The notes beneath the pieces are model-generated. The model saw only the letters and a program-made list of their open reading frames with translations. It was not told the DNA's origin and did no database searches. A DNA stretch of 64,000 nt from assembly GCF_003337355.1 (NCBI RefSeq), contig NZ_QPJW01000005.1, positions 62,001 through 126,000 on the forward strand. Direction: 5' to 3'. Shown one piece after another: positions 57,319 to 64,000 of this stretch. This DNA comes from Fontibacillus phaseoli (lineage in GTDB: Bacteria; Bacillota; Bacilli; Paenibacillales; Paenibacillaceae). The translations under genes were made by a program, and so were the position numbers. Position 1 is the stretch's first letter, and every line of letters begins with the position of its first letter.

Positions 57319-58206
57319 CTATCTCAGAAAATCAACAAGTGAAGTCTGCATGATTCTTGCTCCTGTCGAGAGAGCCGCCTGTAGTACCGTTTCCTTGGAC
57401 TTCAAGTCAATAATCGCGGAAGGAACATCCACATCTGCTACATGGGCACGCTGTTCCTTCAAACTGACTTGATCATCGGTTATCCGACTCTCCATCAGTT
57501 CAAAACGATTCATTCTGGCTCCAATTTCAGCCCAGCTTATCGACAAACGGTCTGCCGAAACGTCAATCTTTTCTAATGCGGCACTAATTCCTGTACGATT
57601 ATCAGTATCCAATGCATTAGCCAGATCATCCAACACTTTAAAAACATTGTCCGTACCGGCTTCTCCGAAAACAACTTCGCCTGTAATACTAACCGGCACC
57701 TTTACTGCAGGACTTACGTTCAAGTAGAACAACCCGGGATCTGTTTTCTCTCCAGCTGCTCCTGTTGAAGTGTATGGTGGCTGATCGGTCTTTTGTCCAT
57801 TAAACAGGTATCTTCCGTTAAATGTGCTATTGCCGACTGTTACCATCTGTTCTTTCAATTGCTTGATCTCTGCGGAAATAGTTTGTCTCTGCTCTAAAGC
57901 ATAGGTACCATTAGCAGCTTGCAATGTCAAAGTTCGAGCGCGTTTTAGCACGTCGCTTGCCTGTTGTAGCAAGGAATCCATTGTTTTTAAAATTTCAGAG
58001 CCCGTCTGGGCATTCATCAAAAATTCCTCACTGCGGGCAAGATCCGTATCATAACGCATCTGATACCCGGTTCCGATCGGATCGTCACTCGGCTTACTTA
58101 TTTTTTGGCCTGTGGCTAGCTGTTGTTGTCCAGTAGTCATTGCTGTATTGATGTTTCGCAAATTTTTTAATAGTTGAATATTTTGCATCATACCTGTTAC
58201 GCGCAT
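57319..58206 (-). CDS. flgL: FlgL, flagellar hook-associated protein 3
   Basis: Second hook-filament junction protein. The 295 residues have the flagellin-like N-terminus (RVTGMMQNIQLLKNLRNINTAM; ATGQKISKPSDDPIGTGYQM) and C-terminus (SKETVLQAALSTGARIMQTSLVDFL). The ATG follows GAAGGAGG. It is 40 bp after flgK. Confidence 0.96.
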   Translation of the reverse strand: MRVTGMMQNIQLLKNLRNINTAMTTGQQQLATGQKISKPSDDPIGTGYQMRYDTDLARSEEFLMNAQTGSEILKTMDSLLQQASDVLKRARTLTLQAANGTYALEQRQTISAEIKQLKEQMVTVGNSTFNGRYLFNGQKTDQPPYTSTGAAGEKTDPGLFYLNVSPAVKVPVSITGEVVFGEAGTDNVFKVLDDLANALDTDNRTGISAALEKIDVSADRLSISWAEIGARMNRFELMESRITDDQVSLKEQRAHVADVDVPSAIIDLKSKETVLQAALSTGARIMQTSLVDFLR

Positions 58207-58246
58207 GAATGAACCTCCTTCATGAGTCTAAGTCAACAACTATTTA

Positions 58247-59818
58247 TTATAGTCCTACTCGGCCCATTTGATTGATAACTCGTTCTAGCATTTCATCAAC
58301 TGTAGTCATGTTGCGGGCAGCCGCATTATACGCTTGCTGAAATCTAATCATATCCGCCAGTTCTTCATCCATGGAAACCCCGCTCACCGATTGACGCTGT
58401 ATTTGCAAGTTATCGGTCATGGTTTGTTCATTCTTGTAATTGCGCTCCGTATTGCTTGCCCGAATCCCAAGATCAGCCGTTAAACCACGGAAATAGTCAT
58501 CCGTTGTCCCTTGGGACATGGAGGTAAGGGAATCAGGGAAGGTAAAGATAGCGTCTCTTAAACTGGCTAAAGCATTGGCAACATCGCTATTCCCGCGGAT
58601 TACTTTATTCACGCCATTCACAGTCTCATACTGCGATGAAGCAGCAATTTTATTGGTATCCGCCAAAATTTCTGAATTTACCTGAATGCTATCAAGGGTG
58701 AAAGCTCCCGTAGTGGACGTAAAGAAAGGAATGCCAGTGGAAGTCGGTTCCGTTAGCGTATACCCTAATTGATGAAGTCCATTAAAGCCATTTACCATAA
58801 CTTCCATAGACGAAGTAATCTTCGATCCGGCAGGAATGGAGCCCCCGGCAGGAACTACTCCCATCCCGTCCACCGTAACATCGTTTAAAGCCACCATATT
58901 ATTGGTAGTGACGTAGCCGTTATCTAATGTGACCTTAATTTCTCCGGTGACAAGTGTACTTACCAAACCATTCAACTGGTTGCGAATTAAATCCGTTTCT
59001 TGAAGAGACTGGACATAACCGTGAAGTTGCCCCGCCGTAGCTGTAACGGCATTCGCTGGAGCTAGCGCCGTAACGTTCTCTCCATCAAGCACATTCACGC
59101 CTGCAGAAGTGATGTTAACCATGCCGTTCTCATCCTCGGCATACTGCACGTCGACTATTGTCGAAAGCTTATCCAGCAACAAATCTCTCTGATCCCGATA
59201 GTCGTTTGCACTATCTCCAAAACTCTCGTTGTCCCGGATCAGTACATTTAATCTCGCTATATTATTTACGATATTATTGGCTTCAAGTACTTTTTTATCA
59301 ATGTTGTTATTCACATCGCTTGATAGGTTGTTCAAGGATTCACTGATATGTTTCAGCGTGTCCACCAAATTACTGGCTGCGCCAGCAACGGCTACACGGG
59401 CGCTGAGCAAGGATGGGTCCCGATTCAGGGTTTCCCATGAATTCCAGAAGTCATCCATTACAGCGCTAAGACCGCTTCCCGAGGGTTCGTTTAGAATATT
59501 CTGGATTGCGGTCATACTGGAGTTTATGATCTCCCATGAACCGAGCAACTGGTTCTCCCGTCGGAATTGAGTATCCAAAAAGCTATCTCTGATCCGGGTA
59601 ATACTGGTATACTCAACACCCGTTCCCAATTGCCCCGGCTGCTGGCTTTTCGTCATACCCATGGCCCAGATCGGATTAGCTTCCCTTAAATTCACCCTTT
59701 GTCGGCTGTATCCCTCAGTATTGGCATTTGCGATATTGTGCCCTAGCGTTTGCATCGATACGGTATTTACAAACAAAGCTCGTTTGCTTGTCTCTATGCC
59801 ATGAAAAGTGGAGGTCAT
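58247..59818 (-). CDS. flgK: FlgK, flagellar hook-associated protein 1
   Basis: First hook-filament junction protein. The 523 residues begin MTSTFHGIETSKRALFVN and contain LGHNIANANTEGYSRQRVNL, the rod/hook N-terminal motif. The C-terminus is ELADMIRFQQAYNAAARNMT with VDEMLERVINQMG. ATG 59818 has GGGGA with normal spacing; TTG 59824 is too close to that site. Confidence 0.96.
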   Translation of the reverse strand: MTSTFHGIETSKRALFVNTVSMQTLGHNIANANTEGYSRQRVNLREANPIWAMGMTKSQQPGQLGTGVEYTSITRIRDSFLDTQFRRENQLLGSWEIINSSMTAIQNILNEPSGSGLSAVMDDFWNSWETLNRDPSLLSARVAVAGAASNLVDTLKHISESLNNLSSDVNNNIDKKVLEANNIVNNIARLNVLIRDNESFGDSANDYRDQRDLLLDKLSTIVDVQYAEDENGMVNITSAGVNVLDGENVTALAPANAVTATAGQLHGYVQSLQETDLIRNQLNGLVSTLVTGEIKVTLDNGYVTTNNMVALNDVTVDGMGVVPAGGSIPAGSKITSSMEVMVNGFNGLHQLGYTLTEPTSTGIPFFTSTTGAFTLDSIQVNSEILADTNKIAASSQYETVNGVNKVIRGNSDVANALASLRDAIFTFPDSLTSMSQGTTDDYFRGLTADLGIRASNTERNYKNEQTMTDNLQIQRQSVSGVSMDEELADMIRFQQAYNAAARNMTTVDEMLERVINQMGRVGL

Positions 59819-59850
59819 CTTCAATTCCCCTTTTTTAACGAATCTTTTGA

Positions 59851-60351
59851 TTATGCTCTAGTATCAAATATGCTTCTATGCGTAGGCTTTCTGTCCTGAC
59901 TCGTGGGCGGGGAATAAATAGGCCCGTCATCCTCCCCGCCAATCATCAAATTTAAAGAAAAATCGATAAAAGAAAGCGACTGTGTAATCAGTTCCTGGTT
60001 TAATTCATTAACTTGCTTCAACTCAATCAAACGGTTTCCCAATTTTTTTCTAGCTTCGTCCAATATCCGTTTTTCCTCAGGGTCGAATACAAGCCGTAGG
60101 ATTTCCGATATTGTCAACTCAAGCTGTGACTTGATGCCCTTGGAATACAAAAATTCCTGTGCCACCCCTAAAAGTTCCTTCTCGCATTCCTCAATGGCTT
60201 TTACCATTTTGGATTCAAGAGACAAGGTGCTCATCAATTCTTCATAGTTACGGTTAAGAATAGCCTGTTTCTTCTGCTCCATCATTTCCAGCAGATTGGC
60301 ATGAAGTCCATCCATTTTCAGCAGACCGTCAATTAATACTTGAACCTCCAT
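59851..60351 (-). CDS. flgN: FlgN family export chaperone
   Basis: Predicted chaperone for FlgK and FlgL. The 166 residues are mostly helical (LHANLLEMMEQKKQAILNRN; LELTISEILRLVFDPEEKRI) and fit the FlgN pattern. The ATG follows AGGGGG. It lies 9 bp after flgM and 33 bp before flgK in one operon. Confidence 0.9.
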   Translation of the reverse strand: MEVQVLIDGLLKMDGLHANLLEMMEQKKQAILNRNYEELMSTLSLESKMVKAIEECEKELLGVAQEFLYSKGIKSQLELTISEILRLVFDPEEKRILDEARKKLGNRLIELKQVNELNQELITQSLSFIDFSLNLMIGGEDDGPIYSPPTSQDRKPTHRSIFDTRA

Positions 60352-60360
60352 GGCCGCCCC

Positions 60361-60645
60361 CTATTTATCGGTAAAAGACTTAAAGTACGGAAGAAGCTTG
60401 TCTGCCAGTTTGCCTGCGTCCACATGGTAGGTTCCCGAAGAAACCTGGGATTTCAATTCCTCAATCCGTCCTGCCCGGGCAGGATCCTGGGTACTCTCCT
60501 GGGCTTTCAGCAATTCCATTCCCTCCGTCGAGATGGACACTTCGTCCTTCCGGCGAGTTTTATTGTCCGAGTCTTTATGCTGCGATTCGATTTGTCGTTG
60601 ATAGTTATTTATGGCTCCGATCCGTCCGGTGTCATTAATTTTCAT
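60361..60645 (-). CDS. flgM: FlgM, anti-SigD factor
   Basis: Holds SigD until the hook-basal body is finished. From ATG 60645 (GGTGG upstream) it has 94 residues: KINDTGRIGAINNYQRQIES at the N-terminus, and the SigD-binding C-terminal helices DEVSISTEGMELLKAQ, RIEELKSQVSSGTYHVDAGK and LADKLLPYF. A perfect SigD promoter lies 50 bp upstream. Confidence 0.95.
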   Translation of the reverse strand: MKINDTGRIGAINNYQRQIESQHKDSDNKTRRKDEVSISTEGMELLKAQESTQDPARAGRIEELKSQVSSGTYHVDAGKLADKLLPYFKSFTDK

Positions 60646-60667
60646 GGGCTCCACCTTTCCCTCCAAA

Positions 60668-60702
60668 TAAAAAAGCCGATATTCTTTACTAAGTTTATCG
60701 GC
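60668..60702 (-). terminator. Terminator upstream of flgM overlapping its promoter
   Basis: On the minus strand GCCGATA and TATCGGC (60696-60702 with 60675-60681) form a 7-bp stem with a 14-base loop, followed by six T. It would end read-through from the comF/yvyF transcript. The first arm is part of the SigD -10 box of flgM. Confidence 0.75.
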
Positions 60703-60721
60703 GTGTGTTGAATCATATTTA
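60695..60721 (-). promoter_or_regulatory. Consensus SigD promoter of flgM
   Basis: On the minus strand TAAA (60718-60721), exactly 15 bases, then GCCGATAA (60695-60702): a perfect match to the SigD consensus. It gives FlgM and the downstream operon a SigD-dependent promoter, a known feedback loop in Bacillus. Confidence 0.92.
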
Positions 60722-60771
60722 ATAGCGAACCATTGGTTTATAAAGAATATTATGCCAAGTTTTAAGTAATT

Positions 60772-61203
60772 TTAGCGCACAGGACCTCGGAATTTGTCGA
60801 CTACTCCGTAAGCGCCTCCGCCACGTCCCTCTTCACTGTCGTTATTTTTTCCCGCCGACTCTTCTCTGGCAGCAGCCGACAAATCGCGGGTAAGGCGTCC
60901 CCGACAGTTATCGCACATGTTGCCGTCGCGAATAAGAACACCGCACACTTCGCACGGATACATCATATTCGGATTATTAGCAATCGAGATCCGGCCTTCT
61001 CTGATGAACTTGGTGATTTGCCGAATTGAAACCTCTGTAGCAGCAGAGACTTCCTGAATCGTAGCGGTCTTCTCTTCGCGCAAATATTTAAGGCACTTCT
61101 CATACTCCAGTTCGATATCCTTCATGCAGGCTGGACAGATGTCTCTGAAATTTTTAGCAAACAGTTTCCCGCAGCGCGGGCAATTCCCAAGATTCATCTC
61201 CAT
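60772..61203 (-). CDS. yvyF: YvyF family flagellar operon protein
   Basis: Small zinc-finger-like protein of unknown role, conserved between comFC and flgM. The 143 residues start NCPRCGKLFAKNFRDICPAC, followed by an HTH-like stretch (TIQEVSAATEVSIRQITKFIREGRIS) and a second cysteine set (YPCEVCGVLIRDGNMCDNC). Two nearby ATGs (61203, 61197) are both possible starts. Confidence 0.9.
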   Translation of the reverse strand: MEMNLGNCPRCGKLFAKNFRDICPACMKDIELEYEKCLKYLREEKTATIQEVSAATEVSIRQITKFIREGRISIANNPNMMYPCEVCGVLIRDGNMCDNCRGRLTRDLSAAAREESAGKNNDSEEGRGGGAYGVVDKFRGPVR

Positions 61204-61294
61204 ATTAAAGCTGCTCGTCCTTTCAAAAATACATATTCTGCTGATAGATTACCTTATTTGTGCAATTTCGTCCATTGTTTTGTAAAGTCCTGCT

Positions 61295-62341
61295 TCAGGA
61301 ACGCGCCCAGGTCAAAATATAGATTTCGGCCTGTCTGCCCAACAAGTCGCATACTTCATGAAGCACTGCGGCACACGTATTTACCGTACTGCCTGTAGTA
61401 TACACATCATCGATCAGCAGCAGCCTGATCGGAAGCGAGGAATGTCTTTCTCCATTCAAATAATCGCTCTCGGATGAAAAAATGGAGTAGGGAAACCTGT
61501 TCCGGGTTGGGCGGGTAATAAAAGCCTGTAGCAGATCCTCCGCACCCGGGGCGGCCCGGAAGATGCCTTGCAGATCCCGCAGCCGTTGCCAACGGTTCTT
61601 GAAGCTTTGTTTTTCGGTATGCCGGAAGCGCACGAGTAGATCCAATAGCGGCGAACCAAGCACAGCCGCAGCTTCTTCTGCCAAATTCCTGGCCTGATTG
61701 AATCCTCGCTCCAGCATCCGTTCTTCGCTCACCGGCACATAAGTCACGGCATCGAAATGAAACTTCCCTGGGGCACTTTTTACTCTCAATTCTTTGATTA
61801 AACGGGTTGCGGCTACCCCGGTCATTCGGGATAGAACGGAACCCAACGATTCATCCCCTCTGAATTTGTACCGCGCAAGCCATTCTTTCATCATGGCGTT
61901 ATAGGAAACGGCGCTTCGGTTCAACACGAAATGTCTGGGGCCCTTCCCTGTCCGGCTGCAATCGGGACACCCGACAGGCCGGCCGCAAGTATCGCATCTG
62001 GGGGAAGCGATCCAAGGAATCGAGATATAGCAGGAGTTGCAAATTTCCGGGTAACCTTTTACTTTGCCCGAAATCATTTTTCCGCAAGTAAGGCACGGCA
62101 GGCCAGGGGGAGCAAGCAGATTGTGGAGCGGGGACAATACCGCTTCTTTGGCGGTGCTCCAGTCGATCAGGGAATAAGGAGGCGTACCTGATTCATTTAC
62201 CGTTTCACATGGATGTCTGTATTCCGGGCGGAATCGGAACCGTTCGCCAACCTCTCCGTAACACTGCCGGTTCCAGTTCCGTTTCCTTGCTCTTGACGGG
62301 CTCTCTTTTTCGTTACAGTTATGCGGCATATTCATTATCAT
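61295..62341 (-). CDS. comFC: ComFC, competence-associated phosphoribosyltransferase-like protein
   Basis: Needed for DNA uptake or processing in transformation; works with ComFA. The 348 residues have a zinc motif (CLTCGKMISG...CNSCY; CDTCGRPVGCPDC) and a PRTase domain with YVPVSEERMLERGFNQARNL and the nucleotide loop LLIDDVYTTGSTVNTCA. The first ~70 residues are an extension, polar and not typical. The ATG overlaps the comFA stop, with AAGGAGG seven bases upstream, so this start is well supported. Confidence 0.93.
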   Translation of the reverse strand: MIMNMPHNCNEKESPSRARKRNWNRQCYGEVGERFRFRPEYRHPCETVNESGTPPYSLIDWSTAKEAVLSPLHNLLAPPGLPCLTCGKMISGKVKGYPEICNSCYISIPWIASPRCDTCGRPVGCPDCSRTGKGPRHFVLNRSAVSYNAMMKEWLARYKFRGDESLGSVLSRMTGVAATRLIKELRVKSAPGKFHFDAVTYVPVSEERMLERGFNQARNLAEEAAAVLGSPLLDLLVRFRHTEKQSFKNRWQRLRDLQGIFRAAPGAEDLLQAFITRPTRNRFPYSIFSSESDYLNGERHSSLPIRLLLIDDVYTTGSTVNTCAAVLHEVCDLLGRQAEIYILTWARS

Positions 62342-64000
62342 TTTACTACCTCCTTATTCTCCTTGAGAAATCCGTTTTTTCTGGCGATAGCATTCATCCT
62401 GCGGATCTGGCGCACGGCGCCTCGTTGGGATCGGGTCCACTCCGCAGAGACGAAAACGATCGTTCCCTGCGGATCATCCTTGGATCTTCCCGCACGGCCG
62501 GCCATTTGCACGAGTGAAGCTTCATCAAACATTTCACTGTCCGCATCCAGGATATATACATCGCTTTTCGGGACCGTCACTCCCCGTTCCAAAATGGTCG
62601 TAGTCACTAAAAGCCTTATGTTCGTTGAACGGAAACTCAAAACATGGTCACTTCTATCCTTATCCTGCGAAGAGGTCCCCTCTATAAGGAGTCCCGGAAA
62701 CCGGCTTCTAAACAACGCCACGACGGGTTCAATATGACGAATCCGGGAAACGAATACAAAGATTTGCGCCCCTCTGGAAATCGACTTTTCCATGGATGTG
62801 ATCAGCGCCGGCGCAAACGTTTGCCGGCGAAGGCAGGACTCCACGGGATTCATGCGTATTCGGCTCGGCACAGGAAGCGGGTGGCCGTGGAAACGGGCCG
62901 GTACTCTTGCATGTGGAAGTCGGCCCGATCCGGCTTCACGCCGCAAGTTATTAGGAGGCGTTGCGGAGAGAAAAATGAATCGCCCTTCCGGTTTGCAGGA
63001 GGCTTCGGCCGCAAAGGCCAGCATCGGATCATTATGGTAAGGAAAAGCGTCCAGTTCGTCGATAATGACCAAATCGAAGGCATGATAAAACCGCATTAAT
63101 TGATGGGTCGTCGACAAGAACAATCGACTTCCTGCCCATCGCTGCGGACTTCCGCCATACAAGACGGCTATTACTTCCTCCGGAAATACCTTGGCAAGCC
63201 GCGGAGCCAATTCCAGAACAACATCCCGGCGCGGGGTCGCTACCATCACTTTCCCGCCGCGGTCCAGTACGTAGCGCAGCAACGGAAAGATCATCTCCGT
63301 CTTCCCTGCTCCCGTAACCGCCCACAGCAGAAAACGCAGCGGCCTGGGATCTAAAGATGGAAACAGGTCGGCTGGATTGGCGGAGTTCACTTGGACCCCG
63401 GTAATTCCGGTTACCGAACCTGTTGCGGTAACTGGTATCTCCCGGGGGGCCCAATGGCGGAGCAGGCGACGGAGTTGATGGAGCCACCTGTGTTCATCGG
63501 GTGCGGCCGCACCTTGCAAGCCGCCGTTGGAGCGGCGGCTAAGCAACAGGGATGCAGGTGCGGCACCGTGCCGGGGCTCAGCCTGCGGCAGCGGCTGCGC
63601 CAAAAACCGCAGCGCGGCGCCCGCCGCTTCGCGCTGCGCCGGGCTCAGCCCCCACCGGTCCAGCAAGGACCCGGTGGGGACCCCCGCCGTGCCGCCTACG
63701 GCCGGCGGCACGGTTCTTGCGCTGCTGCCGCGCAGCAGCAGCGCACAAGAACGGCTGCGCCCCATGGCGAGGCAGGCCTCGCAGTAGGCGCAGCCGCTGC
63801 AGCCGCACGACCCGCAGGGCGTGCGGCGGTGCACCCCGCTGCCGCAGCGGCGGCAGCGGAGCTCGCGGGCCCGCCGGCCGGCACGGCGGCCCGAACCGGG
63901 CCGGGCGTCAGCCTGCGCGACACCCGACGTGAGCTGCAAGCGCCCTTGCAGGTGCGCGAGCTGAACCACGGAGCGCCAAGCCGGTCGCAACTCCGGCAGG
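62338..64000 (-). CDS. comFA: ComFA, late competence DNA helicase (partial at window edge)
   Basis: ATP-dependent DNA translocase or helicase for import of transforming single-stranded DNA. The frame stays open to the window edge, so the true start is probably outside. Visible are a cysteine-rich zinc module (RCRRCGSG...CGCSGCAYCEAC), Walker A in WAVTGAGKTEMIF, the DEAD-box variant IIDELDAFP, FLSATPP, TTTILERGVTVP and the motif VI MAGRAGRSKDDPQG. The codons for the first ~200 visible residues are extremely GC-rich compared with the rest. Its stop overlaps the comFC start by 4 bp. Confidence 0.94.
   Translation of the reverse strand, partial: LPELRPAWRSVVQLAHLQGRLQLTSGVAQADARPGSGRRAGRRARELRCRRCGSGVHRRTPCGSCGCSGCAYCEACLAMGRSRSCALLLRGSSARTVPPAVGGTAGVPTGSLLDRWGLSPAQREAAGAALRFLAQPLPQAEPRHGAAPASLLLSRRSNGGLQGAAAPDEHRWLHQLRRLLRHWAPREIPVTATGSVTGITGVQVNSANPADLFPSLDPRPLRFLLWAVTGAGKTEMIFPLLRYVLDRGGKVMVATPRRDVVLELAPRLAKVFPEEVIAVLYGGSPQRWAGSRLFLSTTHQLMRFYHAFDLVIIDELDAFPYHNDPMLAFAAEASCKPEGRFIFLSATPPNNLRREAGSGRLPHARVPARFHGHPLPVPSRIRMNPVESCLRRQTFAPALITSMEKSISRGAQIFVFVSRIRHIEPVVALFRSRFPGLLIEGTSSQDKDRSDHVLSFRSTNIRLLVTTTILERGVTVPKSDVYILDADSEMFDEASLVQMAGRAGRSKDDPQGTIVFVSAEWTRSQRGAVRQIRRMNAIARKNGFLKENKEVVK

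Overview
The window looks like chromosomal DNA of a Gram-positive, flagellated, naturally competent endospore-former of the Paenibacillus type. The main evidence is gene order. Reading the minus strand from right to left, the order comFA-comFC-yvyF-flgM-flgN-flgK-flgL-yviE-fliW-csrA-flaG-fliD-fliS-fliT, then hpf-secA-prfB, then ftsE-ftsX-(M23 hydrolase)-ctpB-minJ-uvrB-uvrA, is the backbone known from Bacillus subtilis. Purine-rich ribosome binding sites, frequent TTG/GTG starts, a long-form Hpf and the FliW/CsrA pair also fit Bacillota. No rRNA, tRNA, transposase, integrase or CRISPR array was seen.

Layout: (1) 0.5-15 kb holds excision repair (uvrBA), a divergent motAB pair, MinJ-like and CtpB-like PDZ proteins, an M23 cell-wall hydrolase with its probable regulator FtsEX, and a VanW-family surface protein. 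(2) 15-22.5 kb is accessory: repeat-rich intergenic DNA, a DUF559-like nuclease protein, an MFS exporter, a yhbDEF-type bactofilin operon (one bactofilin frameshifted at a G8 tract) and a chemoreceptor. (3) 22.7-31.3 kb is a complete arginine pathway, argC-J-B-D-F-G-H. (4) 31.9-39.4 kb holds yitT, prfB with its programmed +1 frameshift, secA, hpf, an exported unknown protein and a cold-shock protein. (5) 39.6-52.5 kb is a visibly AT-rich island: a GT2 glycosyltransferase on the plus strand, and on the minus strand an operon for a nonulosonic acid (most likely of the legionaminic type) plus a Maf-type flagellin glycosyltransferase. (6) 52.6-60.7 kb holds flagellin and the late flagellar operon. 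(7) 60.8-64 kb is the comF locus, cut by the window edge.

How the parts work together: FlgM holds back SigD until the hook is complete. SigD then drives flgM and hag. FliW and CsrA set flagellin translation through two CsrA-like sites in the hag leader. FliS and FliT handle export substrates, FlgK/FlgL/FliD form the junction and cap, and the adjacent island probably makes CMP-legionaminate-like sugar that Maf attaches to flagellin. Relative to B. subtilis, hag lies downstream of fliT instead of between csrA and flaG, next to the glycosylation island.

Most notable observations: an SDR - Gfo/Idh - SDR cassette after the CMP-sugar synthetase gene that the standard pathway does not explain; a retaining-type (Met for Tyr) active site in the 4,6-dehydratase; a SigD -10 box of flgM that is also one arm of an intrinsic terminator; the frameshifted G8 tract in yhbF; a ~105-nt nested hairpin between prfB and yitT; and a diverged ~200-bp repeat present in inverted orientation at both ends of the 0.1-31.7 kb segment.
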